64,000 nt of DNA from Didymella arachidicola (Eukaryota; Ascomycota; Dothideomycetes; Pleosporales; Didymellaceae), in NCBI GenBank assembly GCA_016630955.3, contig CM050002.1:1-64000 (forward strand). Direction: 5' to 3'. The notes below the pieces were generated by a model. That model was given only the letters and a program-made list of their open reading frames with translations, was not told the DNA's origin and did no database searches. Numbering within the stretch: the first letter of the stretch is position 1; each line of letters begins with the position of its first letter. The position numbers and the translations under genes are program-made. Positions 1-9,991 of the stretch are shown here, one piece after another.

Positions 1-81
1 ACCCTAACCCTACCCTAACCCTAACCCCTAACCCTAACCCTAACCCTAACCCTAACCCTAACCCTAACCCTAACCCTAACC
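1..81. repeat. Telomeric repeat tract (CCCTAA)n
   Basis: About 13 units of CCCTAA on the plus strand, which is TTAGGG read outward. A few units are variant (CCCTA, CCCCTAA). This is the canonical filamentous-fungal telomere repeat, and its position at base 1 shows that the window starts at a real chromosome end. Confidence 0.97.
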
Positions 82-639
82 ATCGACGGGTTGCCCTTCG
101 GGCACCCTCCTTTCCCCTCTTACGGGCCCACCCCCCACCCCTTTACTCTTCTTAGTAATCCTTTCTAACGGGTTGCCCTTCGGGCACCCTCCTTTCCCTT
201 CTACGGGCCTACCCCCCTACCCTCCCTAATACGCTTTTATTAATACCTTATTACAGCTTTACTACACTTTTTCTTTCTTCTCTTCTCTTAGTATCTTATT
301 ATTATAACCTTACTCTACTTTTTATTTCTTCTTTTTATCTTTAATTCTTCTACTACCTAATCTATTTATTCTCTTATATTATTTCTTAAACTTACTACTT
401 ATTCTTTTTTTTAATAATTATTACCTATTGTTTTTGTTATACCTACTACCTATTTTTTTATTATACCTAATACCTATTGTTTTTGTTATACCTACTACCT
501 ATTTTTTTTATTATACCTAATACCTACTTTTTTTTTATACCTACTACCTACTTTTTTTTTATACCTACTACCTACTTTTTTTTATATCTACTACCTACTC
601 TTCTCTTTTTCTAACCTATAATATCTTATTATAGCTTAG
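82..639. repeat. Subtelomeric low-complexity DNA with a duplicated hairpin motif
   Basis: Non-coding. A block reading ACGGGTTGCCCTTCGGGCAC followed by CCTCCTTTCCC occurs at about 85 and again at about 167. Inside it TGCCC-TTC-GGGCA forms a perfect 5-bp-stem hairpin. From 230 the plus strand is almost purely pyrimidine plus A, with repeated TACCTACTACCTA / TTTTTTATTATACC units (about 430-600). No gene is visible. Confidence 0.75.
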
Positions 640-1100
640 CCTTCTACTATATTCTACTATATCCTACTATATCCTACTATATTCTACTATATCCTACTAT
701 ATTCTACTATATTCTACTATATTCTACTATACTTTACTATGCTTTTCCATACCTTACTACATCCTACTATATTTTACTACACTCTGCTACACTCTGCTAT
801 ACTCTACTATACCTTACTATATTCTGCTATATTTTACTATACTCTGCTACACTCTACTATACTCTGCTACACTCTACTATACTCTGCTTCTTACTACGCT
901 TTGCTATACCTTACTATACCTAACCCTACCCTACTACACCTTCCTATACCCTGCTACGCTCTGCTATATCTTGCTATACTTTGCTATACCTTACTATACT
1001 CTATAATACCCTGCTACACTCTACTATACTCTGCTTTTTACTACGCTCTGTAATATCTTACTACACCCTACTACACTCTACTATATCTTGCTATACTCTG
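640..1100. repeat. Degenerate 10-bp pyrimidine-rich tandem repeats
   Basis: Imperfect 10-mers of the type CTACTATATT, CTACTATACT and CTGCTACACT run continuously into the regular 20-bp satellite that follows. Open frames here are by-products of the periodicity (Tyr-Thr-Leu-Leu repeats) and are not genes. Confidence 0.8.
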
Positions 1101-1540
1101 CTACACCCTACTATACCTTGCTACACCCTACTATACCTTGCTACACCCTACTATACCTTGCTACACCCTACTATACCTTGCTACACCCTACTATACCTTG
1201 CTACACCCTACTATACCTTGCTACACCCTACTATACCTTGCTACACCCTACTATACCTTGCTACACCCTACTATACCTTGCTACACCCTACTATACCTTG
1301 CTACACCCTACTATACCTTGCTACACCCTACTATACCTTGCTACACCCTACTATACCTTGCTACACCCTACTATACCTTGCTACACCCTACTATACCTTG
1401 CTACACCCTACTATACCTTGCTACACCCTACTATACCTTGCTACACCCTACTATACCTTGCTACACCCTACTATACCTTGCTACACCCTACTATACCTTG
1501 CTACACCCTACTATACCTTGCTACACCCTGCTATACTCTT
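1101..1540. repeat. 20-bp subtelomeric satellite, 21 perfect units
   Basis: The unit CTACACCCTACTATACCTTG repeats exactly 21 times from 1101 to 1520, then once imperfectly. It is made of two 10-bp halves matching the degenerate repeats just before it, so it looks like a locally homogenised higher-order unit. It contains the telomere-like string ACCCTA. The long open frames in all three plus frames are repeat artefacts. Confidence 0.95.
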
Positions 1541-1782
1541 CTCTCTTTCCCTTTGCTGCTCTACTCCTTGTAACACCTAAACGGCCCACTACCTACCCCC
1601 CCTTCTTCTCCTACTCACCCTAACCGCTCCGCTGCTTGTAACACCTAACGGGCCTACTGCCCACCCCCCCTTCTTCTGCCCCGGACGGCCTACCACCTCC
1701 CTACCCTGTTACTCTCTTGCTAATACCTTGTCACGGCTTTGCTACGCATATACACCTATTACTTCATCTATTCCCCTGCTTG
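1541..1782. repeat. Subtelomeric spacer with a 68-bp direct repeat
   Basis: The string CTTGTAACACCTAA followed by a C-rich stretch begins at 1567 and again at 1635, a 68-bp repeat with a few mismatches. This links the satellite to the 3' end of the telomere-linked helicase. No gene is seen. Confidence 0.6.
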
Positions 1783-4700
1783 CTACTCTACTCTGCTACC
1801 CTCCTCTTCCTCTCCCTCTCGTCCCCACCCCTCCAACACCAGCCTAATCGCCATCGCCATTGCGTTGCTAAACATCTGTCCCCAAATCTCTGACCTGTGC
1901 GGCTTTCCCAGCCACCCAGCGTACGCCTCGTCTCCCGTCTCTGCAAACCCCAGCTCTCCCATTGCCTGAATCCCACCCCTCGTCAACCGCGCTGCGAATG
2001 CCAGCGGCACCACCACGTTCGGCCACTGACACCGCTTGTCCATCCCTTCCCCAGTCGCGCAGTACTTCTGACTCACCCAGCACCGTCGACAGTTGTTCTT
2101 CACCGTCCGATCCCGCATCTTCACACGGAACTCATCTGCCTGCATCCCTGTTCCCCTTGCCCATGCCGTGCACTGCATCGCCCGGTGCCCTTTCCACTGC
2201 TCCTCTTCAGCCGTCGGGAACTCCTGCCTAACCATCCAGCAGATCGCACACCCCTCTCGCAGCTCTGTGAACCCTTCCTCCACCACCGCCCACTCCCGCG
2301 ACCACTTCTCCTGCTCCTCTATCCACACCTCCTCTCCCTCTCCGCACCGGTCGCATCCCGCTGCCCCAATCTGCCCGCAGCTCTGCCCCCGCTCGTCCAG
2401 ATACGAGCTCATCAGCTCTCGTCGACACCCGCTGCCGATCAGAAACTGCCCCATCGCGAGCACCTCCATCTTCTCTCTCTCTCGCTCCATCACCTGCTCC
2501 ACCTCCCCGTGCCCCACCAGCACCACCACATCGTATTGCTCTCCTCCTCGTCCCCCGCGTCCGCTTGCCTGAGCAAAGTCGCTCATGCTCCACGGTGTGC
2601 CTACGTGCAAGATGTACACGATGCCAGCAAAGTCCACTCCCGTCCCCAGCGCCGACGTCGCCACCATCATTCCGCCCCCCTCCACCCACTCCTGTAGCCG
2701 GTCTGCGCGATCCACCACCCCTGCGTGATAGTGTCCGCAGCCCAGCTCCGTCGCGAGCCGCTCGCACTGCACCTTGCTCTTGCAGTACACCACCCCCTTC
2801 TGTCCGCTCCGCCGCAGCTTCTCTGCCCACCGCTTGCACACGAACAGCGCCGTCTCCTCGAGCTTGTCGCGCTGACACCACGACACAAAGTACCGCGCGT
2901 TCGGCCGCACCGTGCTTGCTCTCACGTACGTTGCGTGACGCACAAGCATGCTCGCCTCAAGCTCTCCCTCCTGCAGCGGCGGCAGCGTTGCTGTCAGCAT
3001 CACCATCGGACTACCCAGCAGCCGCAAGTTCTTCATCGCCAGCAGCTTCTCTCGCCAATTCCTCGCCGTGAACACCAGATGACACTCGTCAATCACCACC
3101 CTATGCAGCAGCCCCTTTCCTTTCAGCATCCGCGCGTAGCCAAGAAAGTTGCCAGTGCTTGTTATGTCGCCAGCTACGTCTGCACTGACTACCACCACAG
3201 ATGCCGGGTTGTTCTCGCCGTGCTTCCACTCCATGCACTCGACGCCGCACTGCTGAATCCTCCTGACTAGATCTTCAATCAGCGCCCGGTACGGCACGAC
3301 GACCACCGTTACCCCCGGCTCCTCCACGCAAGCCGGCAGCGTGAACAGCAAGCTCTTGCCTCCGCCCGTCGGAAGCACGACGATGAGCGGCGTCTGCTTC
3401 TCCAGCACCGCGTGCAAAGCCTGCTCCTGCTCCACCGATCGAAAGCCAACATCTTGCTTGCCTAGCACCTGCTGCAGCCCCCTGTGTATCGCATCTGCTC
3501 GCGGGTCTGCAAACCGCACTTCTTTCTCTTTCGGCAGCCCAACAAGTGCCGACGACGTGCTGTTGCTCATCCGTCGCTTTGTCGTCCTGCTCGGCTCTAC
3601 GGGCTTCGCTGCGCTCCCATCCACCCCTAAGAAGCGGTGCCATGCTGCGCTAAGCGGCCGGAACGCATCAACGGACCGCACGCTGAGATGCTTCACGATA
3701 TCCATCGGCACGCTGTAGTTGCCTACCCCCATTGCGGTTGTGCGTGAGTTCTGCAGCTCAAGAACGTCTTCGCCATCGTCGTCCACTTCCGCCTCTTCTG
3801 TCTCGCCAACGTCGTCCTGATAGCCCCTGCTGAACGACTCTCCCACCTTGACTCGCCCAATACCTACTGCCGTGTGTCGGTACTCTAGCGTGTGCAGCAC
3901 CACGCCCAGCCTCTTCCCTGTCTCGCGCTTCAGCACCCTCGTGAGCCGGCCGGTGTCCCACGCGCCCTGCGCGTCTTGCCACACGTAGTCGCTGTAGCTG
4001 CCGCTTAGCACCTGCAGCGTTAGATACTCGCGGAACGGCTGTACGTAGACCAAGTACACCGCCATCACCTGCCCTAGCTGCGGCGGCAAGAACCGCGGCA
4101 CAATCTTCGGCTTGTCCCACTGCGACTGCGACTTGTGATAGCGGACCACTGTCATCACCTGCCCGTCCACGACGAAGATGTTGCGGTCCTGCAGTACGCC
4201 GTTGCGGTGCCGAATCGTCGTGATCTCGGACCCACGCCCGGGCTGTCCTGACGTGATGTGCACGCTGCAGAGCAGTAGTTCCAAGAAGCGATCCATCTGT
4301 CGCATGTACTGCCGCACCGCCTTGACGCTCCACTGCCCGTCCGCACGCTTCAATCGCAGCCCGCCCGCTGTAGTCATCGCTCTCCTAAGCATCCAAACCA
4401 GCCCGCCTTGCAGTTTGTTGCCCGGAGCGTCGACAAACGACGTGCGTCGTTTTGTGAACGTGACGTCGTCAACTACTTGCTTCAAATCAACGGTAACCCG
4501 CTCTTCCTCGCCGTCCACCCAGCACAGCTCCCACAGCATCTGCTCTGTTTCAGCCAGCAAGTCCTGCGCCATCTTGCAGAAGCGGCGGATGACGATCGGT
4601 CGGCCGTTCAGATAGAACGTCTGCTTGTCCTCTGACCAGTATGCGTTGCCTGAGTTGCCGGCCGTCAGTCCAATGTGCTTGCCGTACGCCAGCATGCTGA

Positions 4701-6149
4701 TCATCTCGCTCATTGGGCTGAACGTGCCGTCTGCTAGCTGCTTGTGCCGCGTTGCCAGAAAGTTGTCGCGGTCTTCTTCTGTCTGCGTGTCGCGCTGCCC
4801 TCCTGGGAGCAGCTTCTCTAGAGCGAGCACCCGCACGCAGTACACCATCCCCGCCAGCATGTACGAGTAGTTCTTTGCGGTCCGCAAGCGGCCCGTGTCT
4901 ACATCAATCCCAAGCACCGCCAGAAACTGAATCAAACCAGTAGACAACGCCACGGGATGATACGTCGTGAAGATGAACGAGCTGATAGACGCAAGAAGCG
5001 CCTCCGTCTGAGCGCCTCTGTCGTCGCCATTCAGCGCGTCCCACAGCCTGATCGCACACAACTTCTGCTCAGCTGTCCACGTAAAGAGCTCGCGCGTGTC
5101 CTTCATCATGTCTGGTGCCTGTTGACTGCGTGTCCTGCGCCGGGGCTGCGGGCTGTCGTCGTCAGCCTCACTGCCTTCCGCCTCGTCTTCGCTGTCTTCG
5201 TCGCTGCTCGACGCCGCACTGCTTTCTGATCGAGCAGCTGTGTCGCGTTGCTGTCGGAAACGCATAACCTGCTGCTCTTCATCTCCTAGCACGCGTAGAT
5301 AGAAGCAGACAAACCTCACTATATAGCTTGCGTACACAGCCTGACTCTCTGGGTTCTGCAGTCGCCCCAACGGCCGCACGTCGATCTCGCTCTGCTTTGC
5401 GCTCCGCAGCCAGCGCCTGAGTTCTTGCGGAAGCGTAGCCAATCCCTTGACGCTTCTCTCAATCAGTCCCTCTGCAAGCTGAGCAGCTAGCTTGAGCTTG
5501 TGCTCGCTCCGATCGGGAGCCCGGGCTTGATGGGCCAGATGAACAAGATTTCGATCCTTGAAGAACTCTAACCAGCCTGTCCGCTTAAACCAGCCTGTCT
5601 TGTCTGTCTTTGCAGCCTCTTCAAGTGTTTGAAGCTCTTCTTCGACTTCTTGTTGTGTCAGTTTATACTCGGCAAGCTGCCTCTGAACTGCAACTTCGAC
5701 GTCGTCGTTTAGAGCATTTTCGGCTACAGCTACATCAACAACAAAATATCGCTGTAAAACCCCTGTGCGGAAAAAGCTCTGTACTTTGACAGTGTGATAG
5801 AGCGCGCCTTTTTCTCCTAGCCAAGCTTGCTGGTGATCTTTCTTACAGTGCATGCGCATTGTGTCCTTGTTGATAGTGATGAAGCTGCATGTCTTGCACT
5901 GCAGCCCGTCTAGCGGCTTCCCAAGCTCTTCTATCGGTCGCGCCGGCTCATCTGGAAGCTCAACGTCTGCTGCGTCAATCAGCGCGAATTGATTGAAGCG
6001 TTCAACAACTTGTTTTCGAGTTGCAGCGGGCACGCTGTGATGCTGCAAGAGATGCGTGTTGAGATTAACAACAGCAGTGTGATGCTCCCTGCATACTAAG
6101 ACGCTGTAGTCTTCTAGAAAACAGTGAACATTGTCGCAGGTTAGAAGTG
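1783..6149 (-). CDS. Telomere-linked RecQ-family DNA helicase with OrsD zinc-finger and recombinase-like N-terminal half
   Basis: A large minus-strand gene transcribed toward the telomere, over 1,420 residues. Residue numbers count from a TTG at 6048. The C-terminal third is an SF2 RecQ helicase: Walker A (PTGGGKS, about 893-899), DECH box (about 987-990), TAT (about 1019) and motif VI QASGRGGRGG (about 1160-1169). A RecQ-type zinc site follows (C1208, C1224, C1232, C1235). The N-terminus matches the OrsD-type zinc-finger domain (CxxC...HxxxxxH near 51-72). Residues about 590-790 look like a tyrosine recombinase fold (see findings). An acidic low-complexity linker lies at 275-300. The frame stays open to 6149, and conserved residues precede 6048, but no in-frame ATG exists there, so the true start or an upstream exon is unresolved. 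TLH genes at chromosome ends are known in other fungi; their role in telomere recombination is not proven by sequence. Confidence 0.88.
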
Positions 6150-6241
6150 GCTAAGTCACTATTAAGGTAATTTATATATTATTGAATTACTATAGTTGTT
6201 AGTACACTTTACATGCAGAGGACGTGTTTAGTTACAGAACA

Positions 6242-9200
6242 CTAAACGACTATAAAGTATTTCTGCAGACCACCTGTTCGGAAGAAGCTCTGTACCTTCA
6301 CTGAATTATACAACTGGCTCTTGTCGCCTAACCAAGCAAGTTTATGATCTCGGTTGCAGTGCATCCGAATCTGATCTTTGCTAACAGTGATATACCCGCA
6401 TGCTCTGCACTCTAGCCCAGCAAGTGGCTTACCAAGCTGTTCTATAGCCTGCGTGGGCTCTTTAGGCAGCTCTATCTTGCTTGGAGCCACTGGTTCAAGG
6501 CGACTAAAACAGTCAACAACCTGTCTTCGTACTGAAGCAGGCACTTTGTGGTGCTGCAACATATGGCGGTCAAGACTCATAACTGCGGTATGATGTTGCT
6601 TGCATACGAAGACCTTGAAGTCTTCTAAAAAGCAGAACACATCTGCGCAGTTACTTAACGATACTTGTGAGCCCCTCTTACGATACCGGAGCGTTCCATT
6701 GGGGTCTTCGCCCCCTTGGTTTGTTAGCGCTCGTTGGGAGGCAGCTTTGCAGAGTTTTTGCATCTTGTGCTCATGCTCTAGGGCGGCAAGATCTGCTCGT
6801 AAAGCATCAATCTTTTGCTGTATTGGACTTATACTCTCATCTGAGTCGCGCCTTCGCTTCCGCGGTCGCTCATTCTCGCCAGCGGCCGATGCCTCGATCT
6901 GCGATACTGTGCTCTCTTCGGGTACTTCAAGTGTTTGTGTAGTCCTATTAGTCAAGAACGCATCATCCTTTGGTGGCAGAAACATTGAATGCTCTACTGG
7001 AGCTTCTGGTAAACTTCTGTTTGCACTAAAGCTGAGAATAGCCTGATCTGTGCTTTGTCTGTCGACACCCAGAAATTGATGCCATACCTTACTGACTTCG
7101 AGGTATCGTTCTAATAACTCAGGTTGCAGCTTGGCAGGATAGGCACGATCCAAAGCGTACGCGCCAGCATGGGTAGCTGGATTATGTCCTGTCTGGAAAG
7201 AGAGAAGTCGTAATAGTCCATCGCGATCCCTCGGAGTGTGAGGATCAAAAGGCTGGGCAATATCTAGAAGATGCTTCTTGCTAATAGCTACTGCAATCTG
7301 GCGATACATTTGAAAATGGAGCAGTATCGGGCATTCTGGTGTGGATTGCTGCAGGAGCTTCGAGCAGACTGATGAGCTGAAACACGACACAGGTGTGTCG
7401 TACGCAGTGAACAAGTGCGGATTGGTTGGAACGCTTGTGTTGACAAGCTTTAGTTGTCGGCTAAGGAAATCGCTGAATGGTCTGATGTATGCGAGGTAAA
7501 GGAACAGGCACCTCTCTACTGATGAGCAGGGAACTCGAACAACAAAAAAAGAGTTGTTCGAGTTCTGGCTAGCTTTATTGTACGAAAAGACTAGCAAGAT
7601 CCGGCCCTGGCAAATGAAGATGTTGCGTTGCACTGCGGCAGTGTCTGCCCAGCGCAGAACCCGAAGCTCCTCTCCTCTAGCAGGCATTCCGCTGGTCACA
7701 TGGATACTACTGAACAGTACTTCGACCATGTTGTTATATTGTTTCAGGTAGGACATTGCTTTCTCTCGGCCTCTGCCTTGTAGGGAGAACCCCCTCCCTT
7801 CTTTAGAGAAGGCTCTTCGGCTCAAATGCTTAAAGCTAGTCTGTAGCTGATTTGCTGGCTCTTGCAGGAACGAATAACCTGGGCGGTGCCTTGATAGATC
7901 CTCTTTTAAGGTATGGAGATCTACCTTAGGCCACCAGTCAAACATGAGGTCTCGCGTGATTCTTTCAAGTCTAGCAAGGAGGCAGTGGATTGTATAGCGG
8001 AATTCATGCATAGAGATGCGAGAACCAGCGATGTCTAGGGTCTGACCATCGAGGGACCAAGATAGGTTGGTGCGTGGTCCTTCGCGTTTGGCAATGGCTC
8101 TGCCGTGCTGCAAACGCTCAATCAGGTAGCCCATAGGTGAGAGACTGCCGCGTTGGAGGTATGCTGGGCGAATCTCTACACAGAGACGTTTGCCCTGATC
8201 AGCATAGGCTGCTCGTGCTGGCCAGAGAACATCAAGGGTAGTGTACCCTCGCAGCGGCAAGGCGTACTCGAGAATAATAAGTCTACCAATCCACAGTAGA
8301 GCTGATAGGTACGGTGTGTAGTCGTAAGCTGTACGGTATGCCAACTCGTACGGATGGATACCCAGCACACCAGAGAAGTGGACAATTGCTTTGCCTTCCA
8401 ATATGCCGTCTGTGGACACATCCGTCCAAAATAGCACGAGCAGCTGAAAGACGGTTTCTGATAAACGGGAAGAGAACGTAGGCTCTGCCTTACTGAATCC
8501 TTTTGTGGACAGATCTGACCAGACAGATTTCACGATATCCGCCTGTGCGTCCGACAGCTGAAGCCCATATACCTCGCTTAAGCTTTGATTGAGCTTCTGA
8601 CATACCTGCCATGATCGGAATACATAGCACAGAAAGCGGTTTAGGAAGGAGCGGTACCTAGCTTTCGTAGCGTCTCGTTGAGGTAGCTCGAAGGGATACG
8701 CGTAGAAGTGTGACCCCCAGCTTCGCAGCCAGCAGCGCAAGACTCGCGGAGTTTGTTCTAATGTTTCCTCGCAGCGATCAAGCACGAGATGAACAATTTC
8801 TGATAGTTGTCTTAGTTTTGACTCTGTAGCTGCGGAGCTGATCCACTCCACGCTGTTCCAGGTGCCGAGGTGAATAGCTTCACCGGTAGAAGTGGCCAAC
8901 CTAGAAGTAGCAATAATCAGATGGAGCGGCTTTTGGGCAAACCACCGCGTCCAACCACAACCGCGCAGCCAGTCGGTTTTCTCGTCATGCTCAAGCTCGT
9001 TGCTTAGGGCCATCAGTTCTTGATCTTGCTGTAAGAGCCTAGCTTCCTCCTCGGCTTCCATCAGCAGAAGAGCGGCGGTCGCAGGGTCGTCTGACACGGA
9101 TCCGTCCTGGCTTGATCTTCTTCTGCTTTGAATTGTGTGTGTAGCGTGTGCTACCCTCCAGGTACCTCCCACGTTTCGCCTGATAGGAGACCATCGCTGG

Positions 9201-9559
9201 ACGAAGCAGAATAGATCATTGCGCGTCCTCTGCCCCCTACTGCACTGCGTCTTCCGAAAATGCAGCAGCATTGTATCCCAACTACAAGTTGTCAAGTCGC
9301 ACTGCGGACAGGAGTAGCCTCGCTCGGGTGGCGCTAGGAAATCTAAGCTAGAAGAGTTATTTGCACGAGGGACAACGTCTGCATCAATCTGCGATACAGG
9401 AAGTCCTTTATACTGAGAAAGGATAATTTCGCATATGGACGATCGAGTTTTGTGGTAGTGGCGGAGGTGGTAACGGAGCGTCTTGTAGGGTATAACGCTT
9501 CTACATGGGGTGCACAACAGGTGTCCATGTTCTGGCAGATAGGAGATAATGTTTGGCAC
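6242..9559 (-). CDS. OrsD/recombinase-like protein, helicase-less relative of the telomere-linked helicase
   Basis: An open frame of about 1,105 residues directly upstream of the RecQ gene on the same strand. It begins with an OrsD-like zinc-finger module (CTPC...H...H near residues 17-37, and CPQC near 83) and has a central region matching the helicase's recombinase-like region: TSGMPARGEELRVLRW, a long beta-rich stretch, then TGHNPATHAGAYAL with candidate tyrosines. It shares the WHxFLGVD motif with its neighbour. A basic patch RPRKRRR and a coiled coil follow. The last ~135 residues are a second OrsD module, more than half identical to the N-terminus of the neighbouring helicase. The stop falls exactly where the helicase reading frame would continue. 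No in-frame ATG precedes the conserved N-terminus; the frame starts at GTG just after a stop, so an upstream exon or a damaged start is likely. Function unknown. Confidence 0.7.
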   Translation of the reverse strand: MPNIISYLPEHGHLLCTPCRSVIPYKTLRYHLRHYHKTRSSICEIILSQYKGLPVSQIDADVVPRANNSSSLDFLAPPERGYSCPQCDLTTCSWDTMLLHFRKTQCSRGQRTRNDLFCFVQRWSPIRRNVGGTWRVAHATHTIQSRRRSSQDGSVSDDPATAALLLMEAEEEARLLQQDQELMALSNELEHDEKTDWLRGCGWTRWFAQKPLHLIIATSRLATSTGEAIHLGTWNSVEWISSAATESKLRQLSEIVHLVLDRCEETLEQTPRVLRCWLRSWGSHFYAYPFELPQRDATKARYRSFLNRFLCYVFRSWQVCQKLNQSLSEVYGLQLSDAQADIVKSVWSDLSTKGFSKAEPTFSSRLSETVFQLLVLFWTDVSTDGILEGKAIVHFSGVLGIHPYELAYRTAYDYTPYLSALLWIGRLIILEYALPLRGYTTLDVLWPARAAYADQGKRLCVEIRPAYLQRGSLSPMGYLIERLQHGRAIAKREGPRTNLSWSLDGQTLDIAGSRISMHEFRYTIHCLLARLERITRDLMFDWWPKVDLHTLKEDLSRHRPGYSFLQEPANQLQTSFKHLSRRAFSKEGRGFSLQGRGREKAMSYLKQYNNMVEVLFSSIHVTSGMPARGEELRVLRWADTAAVQRNIFICQGRILLVFSYNKASQNSNNSFFVVRVPCSSVERCLFLYLAYIRPFSDFLSRQLKLVNTSVPTNPHLFTAYDTPVSCFSSSVCSKLLQQSTPECPILLHFQMYRQIAVAISKKHLLDIAQPFDPHTPRDRDGLLRLLSFQTGHNPATHAGAYALDRAYPAKLQPELLERYLEVSKVWHQFLGVDRQSTDQAILSFSANRSLPEAPVEHSMFLPPKDDAFLTNRTTQTLEVPEESTVSQIEASAAGENERPRKRRRDSDESISPIQQKIDALRADLAALEHEHKMQKLCKAASQRALTNQGGEDPNGTLRYRKRGSQVSLSNCADVFCFLEDFKVFVCKQHHTAVMSLDRHMLQHHKVPASVRRQVVDCFSRLEPVAPSKIELPKEPTQAIEQLGKPLAGLECRACGYITVSKDQIRMHCNRDHKLAWLGDKSQLYNSVKVQSFFRTGGLQKYFIVV

Positions 9560-9991
9560 TTCGGGTTCTGCAGGCTATCTATAATTAGCAAGTGAGGGTG
9601 AGATAGAATAAAAAGTGCGGCAAAGGTACGTCATTCACATGCCTTGCTCTTTGCTGAGTCGCCTGAATGGACAGTCCATGAGGAAGGGTTAGAGGCGCTT
9701 TCAGAAAAGACACCGGCTTCTGGATTACCCGTGTAGACTATCCAGCGAGACGCTGTCTGGTGAGACATAGCACTACTTTGTTGCTAACAGTAGCACACAA
9801 TTGAATAGCAGGCCGTGGCGTCTTAGTTAATGCGTAAGCAGGTAAAAGTAGTACAGAACAACAGGTAACAAGCAGGAACTGCTATAGCTGCCCTGTGTTG
9901 GAGCATGCATGCCCGTGCAGGGCCGAGCTAGACCGAAATAGAGCATCAAAAGGGGTCGACTCCAGGCTAAGGCTGGGAGGGGACGAAGTAG
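9560..9991. other. Intergenic stretch, no gene seen
   Basis: Upstream of the OrsD-like gene and left of the pogo element. I find no convincing coding exon and no copy of the missing 5' terminal inverted repeat of the pogo element to the right. Confidence 0.5.

Noticed and set aside
1101..1540. CRISPR-like array
   Set aside because: The 20-bp units are directly abutting with no spacers, in a eukaryotic subtelomere; it is a satellite.
739..1623. Open frames of 100-200 codons over the subtelomeric repeats
   Set aside because: They are periodic Tyr-Thr-Leu-Leu translations of the 10/20-bp satellite, open in several frames at once. No gene.
1897..5229. Many plus-strand open frames antisense to the RecQ helicase
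   Set aside because: Shadows of a GC-rich coding region. The helicase motifs on the minus strand account for the sequence.
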